NCBI RefSeq assembly: GCF_028613635.1
Contig: NZ_JAQRMY010000005.1
Coordinates: 154,016-218,015, forward strand
DNA length: 64,000 nucleotides
From: Devosia sp. ZB163
GTDB lineage: Bacteria > Pseudomonadota > Alphaproteobacteria > Rhizobiales > Devosiaceae
Direction: 5' to 3'
Position numbers and translations under genes: made by a program. Shown piece by piece: positions 35,014-42,687 of this stretch. The notes under the pieces were generated by a model that was not told the origin of the DNA, ran no database searches, and saw only the letters and a list, made by a program, of their open reading frames with translations. Each line of letters opens with the position of its first letter. Positions within the stretch are counted from its first letter, which is position 1.

Positions 35014-35460
35014 CTACTCGGCCTTGGTCATGGTGGGAGCAGGCTGAGGTGGCAGGTTCGCAGCCGGGACGGAGGGTACCATCCGCGGAGGAGATTCCAC
35101 CGTCTTCATCGGGCGCTGACGCATGGAGATTCTCTCGAGCGACTGGGCGATCGAAACGAACGGCGTCGACCAGTCGGGAATCTGGATCATGGCCAGCAGC
35201 AGCGCGATGATCCAGAAGATGTGCTGGTGGGTGAAGAGCGCGATCAGGCACAACACCGCCACGACCTCCATCTGCACCTTGCTGTGGTGGTGGGCCATGC
35301 GTTCGGGCAGGGAATGGAGGTGGAGGTACAACACGCCGACGAGGACCACGACACCAACGAGAAAGAACACGACCCCGTTGAACAACAGGTCAGGGGACCC
35401 GGGCGGGGTGATGAAGAAGGGGAGGTGATGGATGGCGAGCGGATGGAGCTGGTGTTCCAT
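35014..35460 (-). CDS. Small inner-membrane protein, partner of HlyD-family gene
   Basis: A 148-residue protein with two membrane segments (about 28-50 and 68-90), a His-rich N-terminus and an intervening basic loop, and a Pro-rich cytosolic tail. Position and topology parallel YibI/DUF3302 proteins, which pair with HlyD-like YibH. ATG 35460. Twelve bases separate it from the HlyD gene, so one transcript is likely. Function unknown. Confidence 0.72.
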   Translation of the reverse strand: MEHQLHPLAIHHLPFFITPPGSPDLLFNGVVFFLVGVVVLVGVLYLHLHSLPERMAHHHSKVQMEVVAVLCLIALFTHQHIFWIIALLLAMIQIPDWSTPFVSIAQSLERISMRQRPMKTVESPPRMVPSVPAANLPPQPAPTMTKAE

Positions 35461-35695
35461 GGTCCCTCACGACAACAGGAGCTCCGTTACCTGAAGCTCG
35501 ACGGAATCGCGTGAGGACAGCGGCACGCTAGGCCCGTCGGTCCTTCCCATCCCTTAGGCAGACCCGGCCACTTTTCAGAAAATCGTCTGCTCCCAGGCGG
35601 GTCTTCACGCTTGACCGGCAGATGACCGCCGGCGTAGCTGGCGGCACTTCGAGATAGGCGGCGCACGATCCTGGCGCCGGCGACAGGAGCAGTAT

Positions 35696-36610
35696 TTGAA
35701 GCGATTGATCCTGATTTCGACGTGGTTCGGTCCGTGGCCGCGCTGGATCAATTTCACCATGGAAACATGCCGCTGGAACCCGGACATCGACTGGTTGCTG
35801 GTGACCGACCAGGAGCCTCCGGAGAACCGCCCGCCAAACGTGCGCTTTGTGAAGATGACGCTGGCCCAGGTGCTGGCGCGCATCGGCGAGGCCACGGAGC
35901 TGGACCTGTCGCACATCGACATAGCCTACAAGCTGTGCGACCTGAAGCCGGCCTACGGCCATGCATTCGAGGCCGAGATCGCCGGCTACGCCAGCTACGG
36001 GTTCGCCGACATCGACGTCTTCTACGGGCGGATCCGGCACTTCTATACCGACGAGGTGCTCCAGCGTTACGACGTGATCTCCACGCACGAGCTGATTGTC
36101 AGCGGACACCTGGCCGTGTTCCGCAACACGCCCCGGCTGCGCAGGAGTTACCGGCTGATCCCGAAATGGCGGGAACGCGCGCCGAACGCTGCCAACTTCA
36201 CCCTCGACGAGGGGCCGTACCGACGGGTGTTTAGGGCCGGCAGCTTTGTCTTGAGAGCGGTTCAAAGCCTCGTCTGGCGATGTCTGTTCGTCGAACGCTA
36301 CAGCACCTGGAGCAACGGAAAGCTCAAGTGGTGGAACGACCGGCCGTGGCCGGAAACGTGGCTATGGAAGGACGGGCGCCTTACCAACACACAGGACGGT
36401 GACAGGGAGTATCTCTACCTGCACGTCATGCCCTGGCATTCGAACAGGTATCGCCCCGATGGAACTGATGCCCCCTGGGTAGTCCTCGGCGACAAGCTCG
36501 TTCGGCTGCCGTGGCGTGAGATCGCGAGGACTGGATTCGTGGTCTCGCCGGATGGCCTGTTTCCAGAGAGTGAACTGCCGGAAGGCCACGCTCGGGGCCG
36601 TGCCGGTTAG
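35696..36610 (+). CDS. DUF6625-like protein (glycosyltransferase-related)
   Basis: A 304-residue protein. The opening LILISTWFGPWPRWINFTMETCRWNPDIDWLLVTD and the DIAYKLCDLKPAYGHAFE block resemble DUF6625 proteins, which are often found in polysaccharide loci. A DIDVFYG motif could be a DxD-type metal site of a GT-A fold. TTG 35696 has AGGAG five bases upstream. It stands alone between the HlyD pair and a convergent three-gene operon. Confidence 0.75.
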   Translation: MKRLILISTWFGPWPRWINFTMETCRWNPDIDWLLVTDQEPPENRPPNVRFVKMTLAQVLARIGEATELDLSHIDIAYKLCDLKPAYGHAFEAEIAGYASYGFADIDVFYGRIRHFYTDEVLQRYDVISTHELIVSGHLAVFRNTPRLRRSYRLIPKWRERAPNAANFTLDEGPYRRVFRAGSFVLRAVQSLVWRCLFVERYSTWSNGKLKWWNDRPWPETWLWKDGRLTNTQDGDREYLYLHVMPWHSNRYRPDGTDAPWVVLGDKLVRLPWREIARTGFVVSPDGLFPESELPEGHARGRAG

Positions 36611-36630
36611 CACAGCCCCGAGGGCGTTCG

Positions 36631-36960
36631 TCAGTACGCCAGGGTGCAGGTGTAGTTGGACGGGTTCGAGGCCACGGCCGCCCAGTTGGTGTAGAAGGTG
36701 ATGTTGGTCCAGGAGATGCCGACGTCCTGGGCGCATTTCTTGCCGGCCGACTGGCAGGCCTCGAAGGTGCGGGCATTGACCACGGCGATCTGGCCCTGGT
36801 TGGAGAGGAACACCACGCACTGGGTGTTTACCCAGCCATCGGCCTTGGCGGGGGTGACCGCGGCGGTGCTGACCGCCACGATCGAGGCTGCGGAGAAGAG
36901 CAGGGCGGCCGCGACGCCCTTAGTAAACGACGACGACGGCAGGCTGGTAATACGCTTCAT
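36631..36960 (-). CDS. Exported cysteine-containing protein, unknown operon gene 3
   Basis: A 109-residue secreted protein with a signal peptide (hydrophobic core about 15-37, ending PAKA). The mature part is about 69 residues with four Cys (NTQCVV, EACQSA, KKCAQ, YTCTL), enough for two disulfides, and ends with an aromatic/Asn-rich segment. ATG 36960 lies inside the 3' end of the upstream gene (41-base overlap). Family not recognised. Confidence 0.65.
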   Translation of the reverse strand: MKRITSLPSSSFTKGVAAALLFSAASIVAVSTAAVTPAKADGWVNTQCVVFLSNQGQIAVVNARTFEACQSAGKKCAQDVGISWTNITFYTNWAAVASNPSNYTCTLAY

Positions 36961-37366
36961 CGGTCAGTACCCCGATCCACCCGTTCTGGGCGGATTTCAT
37001 GGAGGTAATCTGATCGAGCTTCTTGGGTGTAATAACCTCTGGCAGGGTCAGACCTTTTGGTCCGATCTTTTTGGGAGGTGTTGCAGTGATCTTATCCAGA
37101 TCACGCCAGAAATCATCAATGCCGCCCACGTTGAAGACGTATGACTCCGGTTGACTGCCGCCCAGGTCGATCCCCGAGTCGTACTGAAAGTCGGGGTGGC
37201 CGGCAGTAGCGCCGGAGAGCATCTCTCCGGCTGCACTTGCGTTCCACCAGAGTGCCGCGGCCGGCGACCCCGCGGTCGGCGCGGGGGACGGCATCAGCCA
37301 GCCCGAAGCCGATGCCGGGCCGGCAAGGAGCAGGGCCAATCCGGCGCCCAGCAGGATGTTACGCAT
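36920..37366 (-). CDS. Exported hypothetical protein, unknown operon gene 2
   Basis: A 148-residue protein with a signal peptide (about 1-21, ending PASAS). The mature part is Trp/Gly/Pro-rich at the N-terminus and carries a Lys/Pro-rich middle (TPPKKIGPKG), with no cysteine. It overlaps the HTH gene by 8 bases and the next exported protein by 41, so all three are coupled. Family not recognised. Confidence 0.65.
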   Translation of the reverse strand: MRNILLGAGLALLLAGPASASGWLMPSPAPTAGSPAAALWWNASAAGEMLSGATAGHPDFQYDSGIDLGGSQPESYVFNVGGIDDFWRDLDKITATPPKKIGPKGLTLPEVITPKKLDQITSMKSAQNGWIGVLTDEAYYQPAVVVVY

Positions 37367-37790
37367 TTTCGGGTTCCTCCTCGATGTCGGACGGAAGGGC
37401 CAGGACCACGATGCTGTCGAGGCAGGCCTTGTACTTGATCAGGGTGCGATAGAGCGCCTGCTCAAGCACCGGCTGGAGCCAGTCCGCAATTGTCAGTGCC
37501 TTGGCCGCACGGCTGCGGTTGCTGGTCGTGGCCACAATGTAGCCCTTGCCCAGCAGCTGGCGGATATAGCGCTTGGCGGCCTTTTCGGAGACGACCCCGA
37601 GATTGTCTTCGAGAAGTTTGTAGGCCTGTTGAAGATGTAGTGGGCGGTCCTTCTGCTGCGCATAGGCGATGGCAAGCAGAATCTGGGAATGCTGGACCGA
37701 CTTGTAGAGCCACGGCGGCAGGCGCGCGGCTTCCATTTCCCCCTCAACGATACGGGAGAGCTGGACGATAGTCTGGATGCTGTTGAACAC
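37359..37790 (-). CDS. Winged-HTH-like protein, unknown operon gene 1
   Basis: A 143-residue cytosolic protein. The central part, with a LLEDNLGVVSEKAAKRYI helix pair and a GKGYIVATTSN wing, has MarR-like winged-HTH appearance, and the flanking helices could form a dimerisation surface. GTG 37790 has GAGGGG upstream. It heads an operon with two small exported proteins, so it may control their expression. No specific family recognised. Confidence 0.6.
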   Translation of the reverse strand: MFNSIQTIVQLSRIVEGEMEAARLPPWLYKSVQHSQILLAIAYAQQKDRPLHLQQAYKLLEDNLGVVSEKAAKRYIRQLLGKGYIVATTSNRSRAAKALTIADWLQPVLEQALYRTLIKYKACLDSIVVLALPSDIEEEPENA

Positions 37791-37930
37791 GGCAACCCCT
37801 CGGCAATGTTCGCCCCGAGTGTAGATATGGGGATGCCTGAGGAAATGTCATGGCCCTTTTGGGCACCTGTTTTTCACCGCTACGCTTCGATCGGGCGCAT
37901 GCAGGTGCAGGATACTCTGTATAGAGGTGG

Positions 37931-38015
37931 TGGTGCCCCCGGTCGGACTCGAACCGACATGCCTCGCGGCGGCGGATTTTGAGTCCGCTGCGTCTACCAA
38001 TTCCACCACAGGGGC
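37931..38015 (-). tRNA. tRNA-Leu (anticodon CAA)
   Basis: 85 nt with encoded CCA. Acceptor GCCCCTG/CGGGGGC, D-arm TGGTGGAATTGGTAGACGC, anticodon stem GCGGA/TCCGC with loop CTCAAAA (anticodon CAA), long class II variable arm, and T-arm GTCGGTTCGAGTCCGAC. It decodes UUG. Confidence 0.97.
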
Positions 38016-38071
38016 GACGGGCAAGGCCGTAGCATTCCGGCTTGTGAGGCGCAACCCTGGCGCAGGTCGGG

Positions 38072-38659
38072 TCAGAGGATGGGCGGCACGTAGGGAGTGG
38101 TGTCCACCTTCTCGGGCCTCGACATCTCCTCCACCTGCTCGATGAGCTCCTCCTCGTCATTGGGGCGGGGCGGATGCGCAGCGGTGTCGATTCCCTCGGC
38201 GTGACGCAGGATGGCGATGGCGGGGCCGGCATGGGCTTCGTCGACGCGCGCGGTGACGATGGCGCCGCCGCGCCTCACCCCTTCGGCCAGCAATTGCGCA
38301 TCAGCCTCGGTGACGCCGGCGTGTGTCAGCGCGCCGACAAGTCCGCCTGTAGCCGCGCCAATCCCGGCGCCAGCCAGTGCGCCTATGGCCGTGGCAAAGA
38401 GCCAGCCGCTGGCAATGACGGGGCCAACGCCGGGTATAGCGAGGACGCCGAGGCCGGCGAGGAGTCCGCCGGCGGCGCCGAGACCCGCGCCGACCTCAGC
38501 GCCGGTGGTTGCGCCTTCGCCGACATTGTCGGACTGGAAGTCGGCCGGCGTATTGGCGACGAAGTTGATATCGGCATGGGCGATCCCGGCATCGTGCAAC
38601 GCGTGCACGGCCGCCGTGGCGTGCTCGTAGGTGTCGAACAGTCCGGAGATGGTCTGCAT
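38072..38659 (-). CDS. General stress protein 17M-like (YflT) domain protein
   Basis: A 195-residue protein. The N-terminal YflT/GSP17M-like fold (TISGLFDTYEHATAAVHAL) is followed by a long Gly/Ala-rich hydrophobic centre (about 60-125) that could form a membrane hairpin, then a second alpha/beta part (AIVTARVDEAHAGPAIAIL) and an acidic Pro-rich tail. ATG 38659 has AAGGAGG seven bases upstream, so the longer in-frame start is not used. Such proteins are often induced by osmotic or general stress; the role is unknown. Confidence 0.82.
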   Translation of the reverse strand: MQTISGLFDTYEHATAAVHALHDAGIAHADINFVANTPADFQSDNVGEGATTGAEVGAGLGAAGGLLAGLGVLAIPGVGPVIASGWLFATAIGALAGAGIGAATGGLVGALTHAGVTEADAQLLAEGVRRGGAIVTARVDEAHAGPAIAILRHAEGIDTAAHPPRPNDEEELIEQVEEMSRPEKVDTTPYVPPIL

Positions 38660-38711
38660 GGTGACCTCCTTGCTCGTCACCTCAACGAGCAAGCCGGCGC
38701 CGCCGTTCCCG

Positions 38712-39014
38712 TCAGCCGCCTAGCGCCAACCGGGCGAGATAGACGGCGAGGACGCCGCCGGCCATGGTGGCGAAGAGGTTGCGGGTGACGAAGTAGATCA
38801 GCGCCGTCGCCGCGGCGGCGATGGCTTCCGCCGGTCCGCCGGTCAGCACCGCCGGGGCCACCAACGAGGCGAGGACGGCGCCAGGCACATGCTTCAGCCA
38901 GCTGGCAACGAACCCGGTCGTGGGCAGGCGGTTGGCCAGCAGCAGGCCGCCGGCACGGATGGCATAGGTCACGGCGGCCATGCCGAGGATGGTGATCAGC
39001 GCCTCAAGCGACAT
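38712..39014 (-). CDS. azlD: AzlD-like branched-chain amino acid transport subunit
   Basis: A 100-residue protein with four membrane segments. The ITILGMAAVTYAIRAGGLL start and the VPGAVLASLVAPAVL block are typical of AzlD, the small partner of AzlC in branched-chain amino acid (or azaleucine) export. Its start overlaps the azlC stop by 11 bases. Confidence 0.88.
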   Translation of the reverse strand: MSLEALITILGMAAVTYAIRAGGLLLANRLPTTGFVASWLKHVPGAVLASLVAPAVLTGGPAEAIAAAATALIYFVTRNLFATMAGGVLAVYLARLALGG

Positions 39015-39723
39015 GGCGGCGCTCCTTTGCCGTCTCGATCAGGGCGCCGGCGAAACTTCCGACGAGGCCGCCGACGATGATGTACCAGTTGCCCTCGATG
39101 AGGCGCGAGCTGACGATGGCAGCGAGTGCCGCGACCAGCCATGGAATGAGGTCGCCGCGACCGCGCCACATGCCGAAGAGCAGGGCGAGGAAGGTGGCGG
39201 TGAAGGCGAAATCGAGCCCGTAGCGCGCAGGGTCGTCGATGAAGGCGCCCAGAACACGGCCGACGAGGGTCGAGGCCATCCAGGCGAACCAGCTGAGGAC
39301 ACCGGTGCCGAGGAAGAAGGCGACACTGGCATTGCCCTTGCGGACCTCCGCCATGGTCATGGCCCATTGCTCGTCGGAGACGAAGAACATGGTGCCCAGT
39401 GCCCGCGGCAGCGGCAGGTGGCCGACGAGGGGGCGGAGCGTCGCCGACATCAGCACCATGCGCAGGTTGACGATAGCGGTGGCGATGATGATGGAAAGGA
39501 CCGGCAGGCTGCCCGGCGTCCACATGTCGAGGGCGACGAACTGGCTGGCGCCGGCGAAGACGAGCCCGCTCATCAGTGCGACCTCGAGCACGCTCAGCCC
39601 GGCCTGGCCGGCGAGCACGCCCCAGACCACGCCATAGGCGGCAATGGAGATCGCGACGGGGAAGAACAGGCGGATGCCGAGCCAGAACTGGGCCCGGGCG
39701 TCGTAGGGGGCGGGGGCATGCAT
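39004..39723 (-). CDS. azlC: AzlC family ABC-independent amino acid exporter subunit
   Basis: A 239-residue polytopic protein. It shows the AzlC signatures FVFAGASQFVALD-like (VFAGASQFVAL) and a MVLMSATLRPLVGHLP block, and forms an export complex with AzlD. I place the start at ATG 39723 (MHAPAPYDAR), which gives a short cytosolic lead before the first membrane helix; a longer in-frame start at 39792 lacks support. Confidence 0.9.
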   Translation of the reverse strand: MHAPAPYDARAQFWLGIRLFFPVAISIAAYGVVWGVLAGQAGLSVLEVALMSGLVFAGASQFVALDMWTPGSLPVLSIIIATAIVNLRMVLMSATLRPLVGHLPLPRALGTMFFVSDEQWAMTMAEVRKGNASVAFFLGTGVLSWFAWMASTLVGRVLGAFIDDPARYGLDFAFTATFLALLFGMWRGRGDLIPWLVAALAAIVSSRLIEGNWYIIVGGLVGSFAGALIETAKERRHVA

Positions 39724-40007
39724 GGCCGGGACACTAGCCCATCGTGGCGGGATTCGGCGATGAGACTTGGTGATGGGTCCGATCATCGGCAATGATTGGA
39801 AGCGCCTATGTTTTCAAGCGGCTCAGCGTGGTTGACCGGCGCAGCGGCGCGGCGGTAAACAGCCTACGTGCGTTTCCCCACCGTGCTCCGACCCGCCTGC
39901 ATCTTTCCCAAGATGTGAAGAGGCCCGCCCGCCGAACCGGTCATCGACCGGTCGACTGGCCATTGGGGCCAACGCCCAGGCATATTTTACGGGTTTCGGA
40001 GTTCCGG

Positions 40008-41360
40008 ATGATCGATCCTACCAAGCCGCTGTGGCGGCGCTTCCTCGTCTTCCTGCTGCCGCTGATGTTGAGCAACATCCTGCAGTCGCTGTCGGGGACC
40101 ATCAACAATATCTATATCGGCCAGATGATCGGCGTGGACGCGCTGGCCGCAGTGTCAGTCTTTTTCCCGATCATGATCTTTCTCATCTCGTTCGTGATCG
40201 GGCTTGCCTCGGGCGCCTCGATCCTGATCGGACAGGCCTGGGGGGCAAAAAACCTCCAGAAGATCAAGCAGGTGACCGGGACGACGCTCACCGTCGGCTT
40301 CCTCATGGGCCTCGTCGTAGCCGTGCTGGGCGGCATCTTCGCCCGCAACCTGATGGAGCTGCTCGGCGCACCCGCCGACATCGTCGCGGATGCGACGGCC
40401 TATGGCCGCATCGTCCTCATCGGCATGCCGGGCTTCTTCATCTTCCTGCTCGTCACCTCGATGCTGCGTGGCGTGGGTGACACGATCACGCCGCTGCTGA
40501 CGCTGTTCTTCTCGATCGGGGTGGGGCTCGTCGTGACGCCGGCGCTGATCCAGGGCTGGTTCGGGCTGCCGCAGATCGGCGTACTGTCGGCCGCAGTGGC
40601 CTTCATCGCCGGCTTCGTCGTCGTCCTGATTTTCCTCTATTTCTACCTCAATGCACGCAAGAGCCCGATGGCGCCCGATGCCGAGCTGATCCGCAATCTC
40701 AAGGTGGACGTGAAGCTGCTCGGGCTCATCCTCAAGCTCGGCATCCCGGCGGGCGTCGCCATGGTCGTGTCGTCGATTTCGGCCATCGTCATCGTCGGCA
40801 TCATCAACCGCTTCGGCTCGGACGCCACGGCGGCTTTCGGGGCGGTGAACCAGGTGCTGAGCTATGTGCAGTTCCCGGCCATGTCGATCGGCATCGCCTC
40901 GGCGATCTTCGCGGCCCAGGCCATCGGGGCGCGGCGCTTCGACGAGGTCGAGCACGTGACGCGCACCGCGGCGGTGATCAACCTGGTGTTCACCGGCGCG
41001 CTGGTGGTGCTGGCGTACCTCTTCTCCGAGCACATCGTGCGGCTGTTCATCACCGAGCAACAGGTGGTCGAACTCACCGAGCGCCTGCTGCACATCGTCT
41101 TGTGGAGCTGCCTGTTCTTTGGCTGGGGTTCGATCTTCTCTGCGGTGATGCGCGCCTCGGGCGATGTGTGGATCCCGATGCTGCTGTCGCTGGCGGCGAT
41201 CATTCTCGTCGAAGTGCCGGCGGCGCTGATCCTCAGCCAGACCATGGGGCTCGACGGCGTGTGGATCGCCTACTGCCTCAGCTTTACGGCGCTGCTCACT
41301 TTCCAGGCCACCTACTATTTCGGCTGGTGGCGGAAGAAGGAGATCAAGGCGCTGGTCTAG
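40008..41360 (+). CDS. MATE family multidrug/toxin efflux transporter
   Basis: A 450-residue protein with 12 membrane segments in two homologous halves. It has the N-terminal PLMLSNILQSLSGTINNIYIG and SGASILIGQAWGAKN motifs of MATE transporters, and the second-half match IASAIFAAQAIGARRFD. It exports cationic compounds using Na+ or H+. ATG 40008 has GGAG six bases upstream. The stop overlaps the convergent acetyltransferase gene by four bases. Confidence 0.93.
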   Translation: MIDPTKPLWRRFLVFLLPLMLSNILQSLSGTINNIYIGQMIGVDALAAVSVFFPIMIFLISFVIGLASGASILIGQAWGAKNLQKIKQVTGTTLTVGFLMGLVVAVLGGIFARNLMELLGAPADIVADATAYGRIVLIGMPGFFIFLLVTSMLRGVGDTITPLLTLFFSIGVGLVVTPALIQGWFGLPQIGVLSAAVAFIAGFVVVLIFLYFYLNARKSPMAPDAELIRNLKVDVKLLGLILKLGIPAGVAMVVSSISAIVIVGIINRFGSDATAAFGAVNQVLSYVQFPAMSIGIASAIFAAQAIGARRFDEVEHVTRTAAVINLVFTGALVVLAYLFSEHIVRLFITEQQVVELTERLLHIVLWSCLFFGWGSIFSAVMRASGDVWIPMLLSLAAIILVEVPAALILSQTMGLDGVWIAYCLSFTALLTFQATYYFGWWRKKEIKALV

Positions 41361-42154
41361 CCAGCCCGTCCCGCGTAGCGGGTCGCGCCCCAGCGCTCCA
41401 GCCAGTCCACCGCGAACGCCACGATCTCGCTCGCGGGCACGAGCACCGACTCCGCCTCGCCGATCCGGCCGCGCCTGCCGCGGCCGGTGGCGAGGAACTC
41501 GGTGACGATGGTGGCGAAATAGTCGTCGGGCAGGCCGCCGGGTGGGTCCGAGGTGTCGAACTCCTCGAACCAGCGCCAGACGGTCGCGCCATCGACGATG
41601 ATCGGGGTCTCGTAGCGCTTGATGCGCTTCTCCGGGAAATCGGCGAGATGCTCGGCGTGGTGCAGCAGTGTCATCGCGTCGAGCGGAGCGCCCAGCATCA
41701 GCACTTTGCCCTGTGCTTCCACCAGCTTGCCGAGCGGCGATTGCGGGCCGTAGCCATAGTCCAGCGCATGGTCTGCAGTGAACCACTCGGCTTCGCCGCC
41801 GAGTGCCGCCATCGAGGCGCCGGGGTTGGCGCTGCGCCGCGCGCCGGGTGTGGTGCGGAGGAGTTCCGGCCAGTACCCGTTGTCGCGCGCCGCTCGTGAC
41901 CGCGCGGGATCGAAGGGCGGGATGTGCTTGCGAAGCGTGAGGTCGTCGCGGTCCTCATCCTCGAGCTGCCAGTCGCAATAGCCGAGGATCGTCCCGGCCG
42001 AGCCGATGACGTCGCGCATGGCGTCAACGATCATGTCCGGCCCGCCGACGATCGGGCCAACCCTGCGCAGCGCCGCGTGAACGAGCACGGCATCGCCGTC
42101 GGTAAGGCCGATGGCGGTCAGATCACGGGCGAGGCTGGTCCGCGTCGCCCGCAT
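41357..42154 (-). CDS. Aminoglycoside N(3)-acetyltransferase family protein
   Basis: A 265-residue member of the antibiotic-NAT (AAC(3)) family. The N-terminal LVHAALRRVGPIVGG motif, the PGARRSANPGASMAALG block and the catalytic-His region LLHHAEHLA are all present. Relatives acetylate the 3-amino group of 2-deoxystreptamine aminoglycosides using acetyl-CoA. Chromosomal members in environmental bacteria may have other substrates, so resistance is not implied by sequence alone. It lies three bases after the HxlR stop and is probably co-transcribed with it. Confidence 0.88.
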   Translation of the reverse strand: MRATRTSLARDLTAIGLTDGDAVLVHAALRRVGPIVGGPDMIVDAMRDVIGSAGTILGYCDWQLEDEDRDDLTLRKHIPPFDPARSRAARDNGYWPELLRTTPGARRSANPGASMAALGGEAEWFTADHALDYGYGPQSPLGKLVEAQGKVLMLGAPLDAMTLLHHAEHLADFPEKRIKRYETPIIVDGATVWRWFEEFDTSDPPGGLPDDYFATIVTEFLATGRGRRGRIGEAESVLVPASEIVAFAVDWLERWGATRYAGRAG

Positions 42155-42157
42155 GGG

Positions 42158-42577
42158 TCACCGTACGGCGCCAGCGTAACGACGCTCTGGCGTAAGCCCC
42201 TCGGCGGCGCTGCCGTGCTGATCGTCGTAGCGCCGGCGGGCATTGGCGACATCATGCTGGTGCTCGGACGCCCAGTCCCACAGCGCATTCAGCGGCTGGG
42301 TCAGCGTGCGGCCGAGATCGGTCAGTTGATATTCGACGCGCGGGGGGATCTCGGGGAACACCGTGCGCGTCACCAGTCCGTCGCGCTCGAGATTGCGCAG
42401 CGTGAGGGTGAGCATGCGCTGCGAAATGCCGCCGATCTCGTTGCGCAACTCGTTGAAGCGCATGGTCTTGCGGGTAAGATAACCCACGATCATCACGCTC
42501 CACTTGTCGCCGATGCGGTTGAGAATGTCGCCCATGGCGTTGCAGGTCTCGACTTTTGCCGGGGAACCGAGTGCCAT
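42158..42577 (-). CDS. HxlR-family transcriptional regulator
   Basis: A 139-residue winged-HTH regulator. The HxlR core runs IGDKWSVMIVGYLTRKTMRF, then GGISQRMLTLTLRNLERDGL (recognition helix region) and a PPRVEYQLTDLGRTL wing. A Cys near the N-terminus (ETCNAMG) is common in redox or aldehyde-sensing members. It is divergent from the GH3 gene across 110 bases containing a TTCGT-N5-ACGAA dyad, and upstream of the AAC(3)-like gene. Confidence 0.92.
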   Translation of the reverse strand: MALGSPAKVETCNAMGDILNRIGDKWSVMIVGYLTRKTMRFNELRNEIGGISQRMLTLTLRNLERDGLVTRTVFPEIPPRVEYQLTDLGRTLTQPLNALWDWASEHQHDVANARRRYDDQHGSAAEGLTPERRYAGAVR

Positions 42578-42598
42578 TGGAGTACCTTTCCGAAGGAA

Positions 42599-42613
42599 TT
42601 CGTTGGTTACGAA
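42599..42613. promoter_or_regulatory. Candidate HxlR operator dyad
   Basis: TTCGT-TGGTT-ACGAA is a perfect 5-bp interrupted palindrome between the divergent hxlR-like and GH3 genes, 22 bases before the HxlR ATG. The assignment is from position and symmetry. Confidence 0.4.
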
Positions 42614-42687
42614 TATAGACGCAGTTACCGTTTGTGCCTAGGGGTGCATCCGGATGTGGCCGTCGGGCTGCGGGGAGAGACGAGACC

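Noticed and set aside
37931..38015. tRNA-Leu as an integration site
   Set aside because: No integrase gene and no direct repeat of the tRNA 3' end were seen nearby.
40155..41786. A 543-codon minus-strand open frame opposite the MATE gene
   Set aside because: Arg/His/Glu-rich non-protein composition; the MATE frame is unmistakable.
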